A stretch of 64,000 nucleotides of DNA from Nemertoderma westbladi. Lineage: Eukaryota > Xenacoelomorpha > Nemertodermatida > Nemertodermatidae. The stretch covers positions 62,001-126,000 of the forward strand of contig JAUCBJ010006218.1 of assembly GCA_032718475.1 (NCBI GenBank), in the 5' to 3' direction. Positions within the stretch are counted from its first letter, which is position 1, and every line of letters starts with the position of its first letter. This document shows positions 42,344 through 52,100 of this stretch, piece after piece. The position numbers and the translations under genes were made by a program. The notes below the pieces were generated by a model. It was not told the DNA's origin. It ran no database searches and saw only the letters and a list, made by a program, of their open reading frames with translations.

Positions 42344-43156
42344 CTACTACTACTACTAGGATCGGCATGCTGCATTGCAGCTGCATTTTTAAGAATGCTG
42401 TGCCGGCTTGTCAACAAAATTGCACCGCCACAACTCCCTATCACCCATGGCATTTGCTAGATCATCCGCATCTTTAAGGCCAGTGTCCTTTAAGATGCGT
42501 CTCAAGAAAGTCATGGGCTGTCCACCATGCTTATTCACTCCATGAGGCTGCCAAAGTACAAGATTATGCACTGGCTGGTCCTCACGGCGAAAGCAATGTC
42601 CTGCAAAGCGGAGGCGATTTTGTTCTAGTGTCAAGCTTGGGGGAACCAATGAGACACCTCCAATGTTATATAGTGTCTGGTTGGAGATGTGTGCATTGAA
42701 CTTGACACAATGAACCCGGCGTAGCATTCTTGTGAATGTGCCATCCAGAGATTTGGTGTCCTCAGCAGTTAGAGCCCAGCATGGACTCCCGTAGAGGAGT
42801 ACTGGAACTACTGCTGCTCTAAATAATCGGACCTTAAGTTTCCGATTAATTCTAGGTGACTTCCAAATCCTGGAAAGCCTATTCAAGGCTGCCCATGCCT
42901 TTCCCTTACGTATTCGAAGGTCCTCACCTGACTTCCGGATCCATGATCCCAGGTAACAGAAGTCGTCCACATGCTCAAGCATACCATCCTTTGAGCTTAT
43001 GCTCATCCGATCAGAGACTTGCTGAGGACTTTCAAAGTTAACTGTCAGAATTTTGGTCTTTCTGGAGTTAATAAAAAGACCAACACTAGAAGCAGCATGT
43101 TCTAATGAGCTGAGGAGCCGTTGGACTCCCTCTAATGATTCTGAGAGTACTCCTAA
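42344..43156 (-). mobile_element. RTE-like LINE, 5'-truncated (copy F)
   Basis: It runs from the (TAG)n tail to within the RT before the FADD box, open without stops over 205 codons. GTCAGAAACGTA occurs at 42332-42343 and 43175-43186. Between the LINE end and the right duplicate lie about 18 extra bases (ACGTAGAAGTCGTAAAC) that look copied from the nearby target. Confidence 0.9.
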
Positions 43157-43186
43157 GACGTAGAAGTCGTAAACGTCAGAAACGTA

Positions 43187-43478
43187 GAAGTAGCTGTGAT
43201 TATAGAACCAACCATCATAATCATCTGTAATTTGGTAATGAGTGTCCGATGAGCTTTGCTTAAATAGATCAAGTCGGTTAAACTACCGAAGTAGTAGAGC
43301 AAACAGAAACAAGTACTCGTGAACACAGCTTTATTGGGTTAACCGTTCTCGGGATAGCTGAGTCTCGTGCTACGCTAAGGCCCCGCGAACGTGTTTCTGA
43401 TTGGTAAATGTTGCCCAAGTAATTATTATTGCTATTATTGTGATACTTGGTATAAAACCCCAGTTTATTTCCTCACAG
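43187..43478. other. Intron 1, last part
   Basis: No element is recognised; it ends in TTTATTTCCTCACAG, a good acceptor for exon 2. Confidence 0.5.
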
Positions 43479-43563
43479 AAAGCTATTCAAGAAGAAGACC
43501 CTCCAGGTTGTTGGGGTAAATTAGACGAATATGTCGACAGATACTTCCGCACTGATAACGAAG
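43479..43563 (+). CDS. Anoctamin/TMEM16-like gene, exon 2
   Basis: The acceptor is TTTCCTCACAG. The 85 bases in phase 0 encode KAIQEEDPPGCWGKLDEYVD then RYFRTDNE plus one base. The next exon supplies two bases to complete an Asp codon. The donor is AAG/GCGAGT, so the intron would be of the rare GC-AG class. The alternative GT four bases later would put exon 3 out of frame. DPP-CW followed by a helix and DNEDDFVSA fits the segment before the second conserved block of the anoctamin dimerisation domain. Confidence 0.68.
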
Positions 43564-44689
43564 GCGAGTAGAGTTATAGATTCCCTGTAACTGACATACC
43601 GTTACTAATTATATAAGAGCGTTATAATTAAATAATTTTATTTAATTATAAGTTTATATTTATGTTCTAGATTTGTTCTGATCTGACTTTTAAATTGTAC
43701 CAGTACAACCATTATTATATCACGGATTATTTTTGGGCCTTTTTTGTCTAAAACCGATTTCAGTTAATAACGTTCAGATAAATTGGATGCAGGGTTCTTC
43801 TCAACTTATATTCAAAATTTCAATAACTTCCAACAATTATTGGTGGATAAATAGCCTTTGGCGCAAAAAGGCTTTGGCCATTACGGAGCCATTTTGGGGC
43901 CAATTTAAAAAATATTTAATATTTGGCTATTCTTAAACAACCTAGACGATGTTTAGTAGTAAAAAAAATAATTTCCTCCGAGTTTTAGGGTTCAGAGACA
44001 CCAAATTGTGAGGTTCATTTTGGGGGTGTCCCGGAAAGTATAATATGGCTAATTATAAGTAGAATAGTAACAGAGTCAGTATTGTTGGCTTACATAATAA
44101 ATATTTACATCATTTTGTGCAAAGTAGCACTTCACAGCGTTTACGACCCGAGATTATTTATGTATACCGAGCGAGCGCAGCGAGGGAGGTTTACATAAAT
44201 AATCAAGGGTCTTTAACCCTGTAAAGTGCTACTTTGCACAAAATGATGTCTGTAATTTTGTTATATTAGGTCAACTTATCAGCGTTCGGTATGTGAAGAA
44301 AGTTTTATTAGCATTAAAATTGGGTTTATTATCGTACCTTGTTTTACTGATGGGAGGCACCTGGCACACTTACTATAAAATGTCTTCTATTGCACGTTTC
44401 AACATAATGGAATTCAAAACACGTTAAACAATTAGTTACATACGGTAAAATATCTGTCCAGAGACCAAACAATTACACAGATAATACAGAGACTGGGAAA
44501 TGGCTCAGCTTAAAAGTAAAAAGATTCACGGTCGTTATACCGTGATGAATTTTTCTGTTTTCTCCAACAGATTTTTATTTTGATAAAATTTTTCAGTTTT
44601 CAGCACTCACATACCGGTAGTGTAAAGTTTAAACGTAATTAACGGGGCCGGAATTACCACTGTCGGGATCGGGATTGTAAATCTTATTA
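43564..44689 (+). other. Intron 2
   Basis: A 57-bp inverted repeat (44107-44250) lies within. The remaining sequence is AT-rich with no supported gene. Confidence 0.5.
44107..44250. repeat. Imperfect inverted repeat with arms of about 57 bp
   Basis: ACATCATTTTGTGCAAAGTA then GCACTTCACAG on the left is mirrored on the right as CTGTAAAGTGC and TACTTTGCACAAAATGATGT. The outer 31 bases match almost perfectly and the inner part drifts. The loop contains CCGAGCGAGCGCAGCGAGG. Confidence 0.85.
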
Positions 44690-44715
44690 CCCCCCCCCCC
44701 CCCCCCCCCCCCCCC
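44690..44715 (+). repeat. 26-nt C tract at the exon 3 acceptor
   Basis: The polypyrimidine tract before exon 3 is 26 uninterrupted C directly joined to AG. It has no T, which is unusual for a splice acceptor, and such a tract may form an i-motif/G-quadruplex. Confidence 0.9.
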
Positions 44716-44717
44716 AG

Positions 44718-44897
44718 ATGACTTTGTGAGTGCGGTGTTCGAATACAGACGAGGTTACTTGTTCGAAGGGTTCAATGACCCCGAGCGATTCTTCCGACCG
44801 GCACTCCGAACTCTAATGTCCCATCACATCCTCATCAACATGGATCTTCGGACACCGGAGGAGAAAGCAAATATGAAGAAAGTCACAGCTCGAAAGG
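44718..44897 (+). CDS. Anoctamin/TMEM16-like gene, exon 3
   Basis: It starts after C-tract-AG with two bases finishing the Asp codon, then DFVSAVFEYRRGYLFEGFND, PERFFRPALRTLMSHHILIN and MDLRTPEEKANMKKVTARK. This is the 'ser-ala-phe ... phe-phe-pro-ala-x-arg' block of the anoctamin dimerisation domain. The donor is AAGG/GTAAGA at 44898, leaving one base that joins exon 4 as Gly. The exon's last ten bases (GCTCGAAAGG) with the first nine intron bases form the unit of the adjoining minisatellite. Reading on into the array meets TAA at 44918-44920. Confidence 0.72.
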
Positions 44898-45733
44898 GTA
44901 AGAAAAGCTCGAAAGGGTAAGAAAAGCTCGAGAGGGTAAGAAAAGCCCGAGATGGTAAGAAAAGCTCGAAAGGGTAATAAAAGCTCGAAATGGTAAGAAA
45001 TGCTCGAAAGGGTAAGAAAAGCTCGAGAGGGTAAGAAAAGCTCGAGATGGTAAGAAAAGCTCGAAAGGGTAAGAAATGCTCGAGAGGGTAAGAAAAGCTC
45101 GAAAGGGTAAGAAAAGCTCGAGAGGGTAAGAAAAGCTCGAAAGGGTAAGAAAAGCTCGAGAGGGTAAGAAAAGCTCGAGAGTGTAAGAAAAGCCCGAGAT
45201 GGTAAGAAAAGTTCGAAAGGGTAAGAAAAGCTCGAGAGGGTAAGAAAACCTCGAGAGGGCAAGGAAAGCTCGAAAGGGTAAGAAAAGCTCGAGAGGGTAA
45301 GAAAAGCTCGAGATGGTAAGAAAAGCTCGAAAGGGTAAGAAAGGCTCGAAAGGGTAAGAAAAGCTCGAGAGGGTAAGAAAAGCTCGAAAGGGTAAGAAAG
45401 GCTCGAGAGGGTAAGAAAAGCTCGAAAGGGTAAGAAAAGTTCGAAAGGGTAAGAAAAGCTCGAAAAGGTAAGAAAAGCTCGAAAGGGTAAGAAAGGCTCG
45501 AGAGGGTAAGAAAAGCTCGAAAGAGTAAGAAAAGCTCAAAAGGGTAAGAAATGCTCGAAAGGGTAAGAAAGGCTCGAGAGGGTAAGAAAGGCTCGAAACG
45601 GTAAGAAAAGCTCGAAAGGGTAACAAAAGCTCGAAAGGGTAAGAAATGCTCGAAAGGTTAAGAAAGGCTCGAGAGGGTAAGAAAAGCTCGAAAGGGTAAG
45701 AAAAGCTCGAAAAGGTAAGAAAAGCTCGAGAGA
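44888..45733 (+). repeat. 19-bp splice-donor minisatellite, first block
   Basis: The tandem unit is GCTCGAAAGGGTAAGAAAA with common variants (CGAGAGGG, GCCCGAGATGG, GAAATG). The first unit is the exon 3 / intron 3 junction itself. The block is about 846 bp long and stops where the full-length RTE element begins. Confidence 0.95.
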
Positions 45734-48700
45734 AGGGTACAGGGCATGACCCAGCAGATGAGCTGCAACAGCCAATGGTGGGTCATGTACGCCAGAGTAG
45801 ATATAGGTGATGGGCCTCATATCTGACTCCATTGCGACACCCACCCTGTGGAATGGCAAACCAGGGTGTGGTATTTGCCCCGAGAGCTGACTCGGCAAAA
45901 AAGCACCCCCCAACCCCCACTATGGATTACATTAGCAATGCGGAGGTCCGGCCACTAGAGGCCAGTGGAATTACCGGACACAATCGGCCTCACAGGCGTC
46001 AGTTAACTCCTGACCGGCTGCCTGTCTCACCCCCTACTGGAGAGAGAGCAGCCAACAATTCTTTGAGTCCCTTTCCTGATGACCTTTCTGGCCCAAACCC
46101 TGGGTCACCAGGGAGGCCAGATTGTGATGGGGAGAGGGATTCTGCAGTTGGAGGCTACTCTCATGTTCCACCCCGACCAACAAAGCCATTGGTGAATCTG
46201 AGGCAAGTCACTAGACTAGCCTCAGTAAACACCCTAACACTCGGGTCCCCAATGCGACAAGGTGAGCTGACTGCCTTGGCAGATAAGCTTTCTCTTAGCG
46301 CAGTGGGTGTTCAAGAGCACCGAATGCAGACTGGACAGACTGATGAGGTTCTGATTAAGGACATGGGGGGCGGTTGGCGACTCGCCCTCGCGTCAGCAGA
46401 TGATAGTGGCAATGGTGGAATTGGTCTATTGATGAATCCAACTGCACATGCAGCATTGGACAAAATAGACCAAATCTCTAACCGCATCATCCGTTGCCAC
46501 TTCTCATGTTCTGGAAGACTGGCTAAGAAGTTTCCTAAGGTGGTTCTGATTGTGTGCTACTCTCCAACTAGTGTTGCCCCTGTAGAGGAGGTGGAAAATT
46601 TCTACCACAATCTACAAGCAGCAACTGATGGAGTGGATCAGCATGCATTCTTAACATTCCTGGGAGACTTTAATGCAAGTCTGCATCAATCACCTACATC
46701 GCCCTGGGTCTATAGCAATAGTGTTAACCGAAATTCTGTCCATCTTCAGGATTTTATCTCTGGAAATGGATTGTTTTCGGCTGGAACCCAGTTCAAGAAG
46801 CGAACTGGAAAGCTATGGACTCATAGTGGACCCAGTGGTCACAAGTCCCAGATAGACCATATTCTGTTTCGTAGGAAATACAGGAGCTCTATACAAGACT
46901 GTAATGCATTTACACTACGACCCTTCTCCAGTGATCACCGCCTAATTGTGGCCAAGGTAAGACTTAGTCTGCGTGCTAGCAGAACAACGAAATCTGCCTT
47001 GCCACGGCATGACTGGTCCTCTCTGTTGCAACAGCCAAGTGTGAGATCCAGCTTCACACTACAGCTGAGCAACAGGTATGAGGCTCTTGCCTCTGAGGCG
47101 GCAGATCACTGTGAGGGCTATACTGCCTTTACAGAAGCAGTTAAGTTAGCAGCTGCAGAAACAGTTCCTGTTTCCCCTCGAAACAGGAAAAGGGCCCCCT
47201 GGACTGACAACAAAATTCAGAAGTGCCGAAATGACCTTCATAAGGCGCAGAAAGAGTCCCGACTCAAACAGACTACAGCGGCCAAGAATGCAGTTAAAGC
47301 TGCATCTAGGTCCCTGAACAGGCAGTACTCTGTTAATCTACAGGAGCTAATAAACCAACAGGTTGATGCCATCAATGATGCTGACGACAGCAGGCAATCA
47401 TCCCAGGCATGGAAATCGATCAATCTGCTTACTGGGCGGAAAAGCCAACCAACCAACAAGGTTAAGGCTGAATCACCAGCCGATCGCCTCAATGGTTGGA
47501 AAGCCCACTTTGAAAAGCTCCTCAATAATGACAGGGTATTGCCTGATAACTTTATAGAAGTAAAAGTGTCTGAGTCTGTACTCCCAGATATTCCCATTGG
47601 CGATATCTCCTTTGCAGAAGTGAAGGCTGCTGCAAAGAGCATTAAAATCAATCGTGCCAGTGGAGTAGATGGTGTTCCCCCTGAGGTCTTTAAAATACCC
47701 GAGTGTTTAAAGCTCATCTATCCCATCATAGTAGACATGTACCGTACAACAAGAGTCCCACAAGAAATGAAAACAAATAAGTTGGTGCCAGTTCCCAAGA
47801 AGGGCAACCTAACACTCTATGGTTCTTTTCGGGGAATCTCATTGATCTCGATTGCTGCAAAACTATACAATAGAATTCTATTAAATCGCATCAGGGATCC
47901 CATTGAGAGACTGCTACGTGGAAATCAGAATGGGTTCCGTAAAGGTCGTGGGACCATGGAGCCCATTTTGGCACTTAGAAGGATAATTGAAGAGTTATCA
48001 AAAAAGAAAGACAGGCATCTGGCTGTTATCTTTGTTGACTTCTTCAAGGCCTTTGATTCAGTCTCTCGCTCACGTATGTTCAGCATACTTTCATTATATG
48101 GGATTCCTGATGAAATTATTGCAGCAATCAGATCAGTATACGATGGTTCGACAACATTTGTGTCTACTGTTGACGGTGACACAGAACCATTTGAAGTGTT
48201 ATGGGGCGTCCTCCAAGGAGACACACTTGCACCATTCTTGTTCATTATTGTGGTTGACTATGTTCTACGCATGTCCTTAGATCATCATAATGATGATGGG
48301 GTGATGATAACTCCACCTACTGGCTCCAGAAGTCGAGGAAATCCTGCCAAGTACCTAACTGATCTAGACTTTGCTGATGACTTAGGAGTACTCTCAGAAT
48401 CATTAGAGGGAGCCCAGCGGCTCCTCAGCTCATTAGAACATGCTGCTTCTAGTGTTGGTCTTTTTATTAACTCCAGAAAGACCAAAATTCTGACAGTTAA
48501 CTTTGAAAGTCCTCAGCAAGTCTCTGATCGGATGAGCATAAGCTCAAAGGATGGTATGCTTGAGCATGTGGACGACTTCTGTTACCTGGGATCATGGAAC
48601 CGGAAGTCAAGTGAGGACCTTCGAATACGTAAGGGAAAGGCATGGGCAGCCTTGAATAGGCTTTCCAGGATTTGGAAGTCACCTAGAATTAATCGGAAAC

Positions 48701-49190
48701 TTAAGGTCCGATTATTTAGAGCAGTAGTAGTTCCAGTACTCCTCTACGGGAGTCCATGCTGGGCTCTAACTGCTGAGGACACCAAATCTCTGGATGGCAC
48801 ATTCACAAGAATGCTACGCCGGGTACATTGTGTCAAGTACAATGCACACATCTCCAACCAGACACTATATAACATTGGAGGTGTCTCATTGGTTCCCCCA
48901 AGCTTGACACTAGAACAAAATCGCCTCCGCTTTGCAGGACATTGCTTTCGCCGTGAGGACCAGCCAGTGCATAATCTTGTACTTTGGCAGCCTCATGGAG
49001 TGAATAAGCATGGTGGACAGCCCATGACTTTCTTGAGACGCATCTTAAAGGACACTGGCCTTAAAGATGCGGATGATCTAGCAAATGTCATGGGTGATAG
49101 GGAGTTGTGGCGGTGAAATTTTGTTGACAAGCCGGCACAGCATTCTTAAAAATGCAGCTGCAATGCAGCATGCCGATCCTAGTAGTAGTA
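45734..49190 (+). mobile_element. Near full-length RTE-like LINE
   Basis: This is a 3.46-kb element with a 5' UTR of about 120 bases, one long ORF and the (TAG)n tail. It inserted into the minisatellite: the array variants just left of it (about 45518-45733, with CGAAACGG, GTAACAAAAG and AAAGGTTAAG in order) recur just right of it (49190-49403). All other copies in the window are 5'-truncated relatives, so this is the best available reference for the family. Confidence 0.93.
45853..49116 (+). CDS. RTE-like LINE endonuclease-reverse transcriptase
   Basis: From the first in-frame ATG (45853) this gives about 1087 residues; the frame is also open 21 bases upstream. An APE-type endonuclease occupies roughly residues 115-370 (SVNTLTLGS, GVQEHRMQ with the catalytic Glu, LGDFNAS, SSDHRLIV). 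The RT spans roughly 600-890: KKGNLTLYGSFRGISLIS, NQNGFRKGRG, VIFVDFFKAFDSV, GVLQGDTLAPFLFIIV and FADD at about 840-843. A C-terminal domain with RFAGHCFRRED follows. The stop is TGA where other copies have TGC, cutting the final ten or so residues (to DKPAQHS). It nicks target DNA and copies its RNA in place. Placement in the RTE group is by overall resemblance. Confidence 0.9.
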   Translation: MANQGVVFAPRADSAKKHPPTPTMDYISNAEVRPLEASGITGHNRPHRRQLTPDRLPVSPPTGERAANNSLSPFPDDLSGPNPGSPGRPDCDGERDSAVGGYSHVPPRPTKPLVNLRQVTRLASVNTLTLGSPMRQGELTALADKLSLSAVGVQEHRMQTGQTDEVLIKDMGGGWRLALASADDSGNGGIGLLMNPTAHAALDKIDQISNRIIRCHFSCSGRLAKKFPKVVLIVCYSPTSVAPVEEVENFYHNLQAATDGVDQHAFLTFLGDFNASLHQSPTSPWVYSNSVNRNSVHLQDFISGNGLFSAGTQFKKRTGKLWTHSGPSGHKSQIDHILFRRKYRSSIQDCNAFTLRPFSSDHRLIVAKVRLSLRASRTTKSALPRHDWSSLLQQPSVRSSFTLQLSNRYEALASEAADHCEGYTAFTEAVKLAAAETVPVSPRNRKRAPWTDNKIQKCRNDLHKAQKESRLKQTTAAKNAVKAASRSLNRQYSVNLQELINQQVDAINDADDSRQSSQAWKSINLLTGRKSQPTNKVKAESPADRLNGWKAHFEKLLNNDRVLPDNFIEVKVSESVLPDIPIGDISFAEVKAAAKSIKINRASGVDGVPPEVFKIPECLKLIYPIIVDMYRTTRVPQEMKTNKLVPVPKKGNLTLYGSFRGISLISIAAKLYNRILLNRIRDPIERLLRGNQNGFRKGRGTMEPILALRRIIEELSKKKDRHLAVIFVDFFKAFDSVSRSRMFSILSLYGIPDEIIAAIRSVYDGSTTFVSTVDGDTEPFEVLWGVLQGDTLAPFLFIIVVDYVLRMSLDHHNDDGVMITPPTGSRSRGNPAKYLTDLDFADDLGVLSESLEGAQRLLSSLEHAASSVGLFINSRKTKILTVNFESPQQVSDRMSISSKDGMLEHVDDFCYLGSWNRKSSEDLRIRKGKAWAALNRLSRIWKSPRINRKLKVRLFRAVVVPVLLYGSPCWALTAEDTKSLDGTFTRMLRRVHCVKYNAHISNQTLYNIGGVSLVPPSLTLEQNRLRFAGHCFRREDQPVHNLVLWQPHGVNKHGGQPMTFLRRILKDTGLKDADDLANVMGDRELWR

Positions 49191-52100
49191 GAGAGGGTAA
49201 GAAAAGCTCGAAAGGGTAAGAAATGCTCGAAAGGGTAAGAAAGGCTCGAGAGGGTAAGAAAGGCTCGAAACGGTAAGAAAAGCTCGAAAGGGTAACAAAA
49301 GCTCGAAAGGGTAAGAAATGCTCGAAAGGTTAAGAAAGGCTCGAGAGGGTAAGAAAAGCTCGAAAGGGTAAGAAAAGCTCGAAAAGGTAAGAAAAGCTCG
49401 AGAGGGTAAGAAAAGCTCGAAAGGGTAAGAAAAGTTCGAAAGGGTAAGAAAGGCTCGAGAGGGTAAGAAAAGCTCGAAAGGGTAAGAAAAGCTCGAAAAG
49501 GTAAGAAAAGCTCGAAAGGGTAAGAAAAGCTCGAGGGGGTAAGAAATGCTCGAAAGGGTAATAAACGCTCGAAAGGGAAAGAAATGCTCGAAAGGGTAAG
49601 AAAGGCTCGAGAGTGTAAGAAAAGCCCGAGAAGGTAAGAAAAGCTCAAAAGGGTAAGAAAAGCTCGAAAAGGTAAGAAAAGCTCGAAAGGGTAAGAAAAG
49701 CTCGAGAGGGTAAGAAAGGCTCGAAAGGGTAAGAAAAGCTCGAAAGGGTAAGAAAAGCTCGAGAGGGTAAGAAAAGCTCGAAAGGGTAAGAAAAGCTCGA
49801 GAGGGTAAGAAAAGCTCGAAAGGGTAAGAAAAGCTCGAAAGGGTAAGAAAGCTCGAAAGGGTAAGAAAAGCTCGAAAGGGTAAGAAATGCTCGAAAGGGT
49901 AAGAAAAGCTCGAGAGTGTAAGAAAAGCCCGAGATGGTAAGAAAAGCTCGAACGGGTAAGAAAAGCTTGAGAGAGTAAGAAAAGCTCGAGAGGGTAAGAA
50001 AAGCTCGAAAGGGTAAGAAAAGCTCGAGAGTGTAAGAAAAGCTCGAAAGGGTAAGAAAAGCTCGAAAGGGTAAGAAAAGCTCGAAAGGGTAAGAAAAGCC
50101 CGAGATGGTAAGAAAAGCTCGAAAGGGTAAGAAAAGCCCGAGATGGTAAGAAAAGCTCGAAAGGGTAAGAAAAGCTCGAAAAGGTAAGAAAAGCTCGAAA
50201 AGGTAAGAAAAGCTCGAAAGGGCAAGAAAAGCTCGAGAGGGTAAGAAAAGCTCGAAAGGGTAAGAAAAGCTCGAAAGGGTAAGAAAAGCTCGAAAGGGTA
50301 AGAAAAGCTCGAAAGGGTAGGAAAAGCCCGAGAGGGTAAGAAAAGCTCGAAAGGGTAAGAAAAGCTTGAAAAGGTAAGAAAAGCTCGAAAGGGCAAGAAA
50401 AGCTCGAGAGGGTAAGAAAAGCTCAAAAGGGTAAGAAAAGCTCGAAAGGGTAAGAAATGCTCGAAAAGGTAAGAAATGCTCGAAAGGGTAAGAAAAGCTC
50501 GAAAGGGTAAGAAAAGCTCGAAAGGGTAAGAAAAGCCCGAGATGGTAAGAAATGCTCGAAAGGGTAAGAAAAGCTCGAAAAGGTAAGAAAAGCTCGAAAG
50601 GGCAAGAAAAGCTCGAGAGGGTAAGAAAAGCTCGAGTAGGGTAAGAAAAGCTCGAAAGGGTAAGAAAAGCTCGAAAGGGTAAGAAAAGCACGAAAGGGTA
50701 AGAAAAGCTCGAAAGGGTAAGAAAAGCTCGAAAGGGTAAGAAAGGCTCGAGAGGGTAAGAAAAGCTCGAAAGGGTAAGAAAAGCTCGAAAGGCTAAGAAA
50801 AGCTCGAAAGGGTAAGAAAAGCTCGAAAGGGTAAGAAAAGCTCGAGAGTGTAGGAAAAGCCCGAGATGGTAAGAAAAGCTCGAAAAGGTAAGAAAAGCTC
50901 GAAAGGGTAAGAAAAGCACGAAAGGGTAAGAAAAGCTCGAAAGGGTAAGAAATGCTCGAAAGGGTAAGAAATGCTCGAAAGGGTAAGAAAGGCTCGAGAG
51001 GGTAGGAAAAGCCCGAGATGGTAAGAAAAGCTCGAAAGGGTAAGAAAAGCTCGAAAGGGTAAGAAGAGCTCGAAAGGGTAAGAAAAGCTCGAAAAGGTAA
51101 GAAAAGCTCGAAAAGGTAAGAAAAGCTCGAAAGGGTAAGAAAAGCTCGAAAGGGTAAGAAAAGCTCGAAAGGGTAAGAAATGCTCGAAAGGGTAAGAAAA
51201 GCTCGAGAGTGTAGGAAAAGCCCGAGATGGTAAGAAAATCTCGAAAGGGTAAGAAAAGCTCGAAAGGGTAAGAAAAGCGCGAAAGGGAAAGAAAAGCACG
51301 AAAGGGTAAGAAAAGCTCGAAAGGGTAAGAAAAGCGCGAAAGGGTAAGAAAAGCTCGAGAGGGTAAGAAAAGCTCGAAAGGGTAAGAAAAGCTCGAAAGG
51401 GTAAGAAAAGCTCGAAAGGGTACGAAAAGCTCGAAAGGGTAAGAAAAGCTCGAAAGGGTAAGAAAAGCTCGAAAGGGTAAGAAAAGCTCGAGTGTGTAAG
51501 AAAAGCCCGAGATGGTAAGAAAAGCTCGAAAGGGTAAGAAAGACTCGAGAGCGTACGAAAAGCCCGAGATGGTAAGAAAAGCTCAAAAGGGTAAGAAAAG
51601 CTCGAAAAGGTAAGAAAAGCTCGAAAGGGTAAGAAAAGCTCGAGAGGGTAAGAAAAGCTTGAAAGGGTAAGAAAAGCTCGAAAGGGTAAGAAAAGCTCGA
51701 AAGGGTAAGAAAAGCCCGAGATGGTAAGAAAAGCTCGAAAGGGTAAGAAAAGCCCAAGATGGTAAGAAAAGCTCGAAAGGGTAAGAAAAGCTCGAAAAGG
51801 TAAGAAAAGCTCGAAAACGTAAGAAAAGCTCGAAAGGGCAAGAAAAGCTCGAAAGGGTAAGAAAAGCCCGACATGGTAAGAAAAGCTCGAAAGGGTAAGA
51901 AAAGCCCGAGATGGTAAGAAAAACTCGAAAGGGTGAGAAAAGCTCGAAAAGGTAAGAAAAGCTCGAAAAGGTAAGAAAAGCTCGAAAGGGCAAGAAAAGC
52001 TCGAGAGGGTAAGAAAAGCTCGAAAGGGTAAGAAAAGCTCGAAAGGGTAAGAAAAGCTCGAAAGGGTAAGAAAAGCTCGAAAGGGTAAGAAAAGCCCGAG

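Noticed and set aside
44813-45626. Similar minus-strand frames in the first array block
   Set aside because: Same satellite artefact.
45734-49190. The RTE-like ORF as a host gene (such ORFs are often annotated as craniofacial development protein 2-like)
   Set aside because: Endonuclease plus RT motifs, a TAG tail, many truncated copies and flanking duplication show a LINE.
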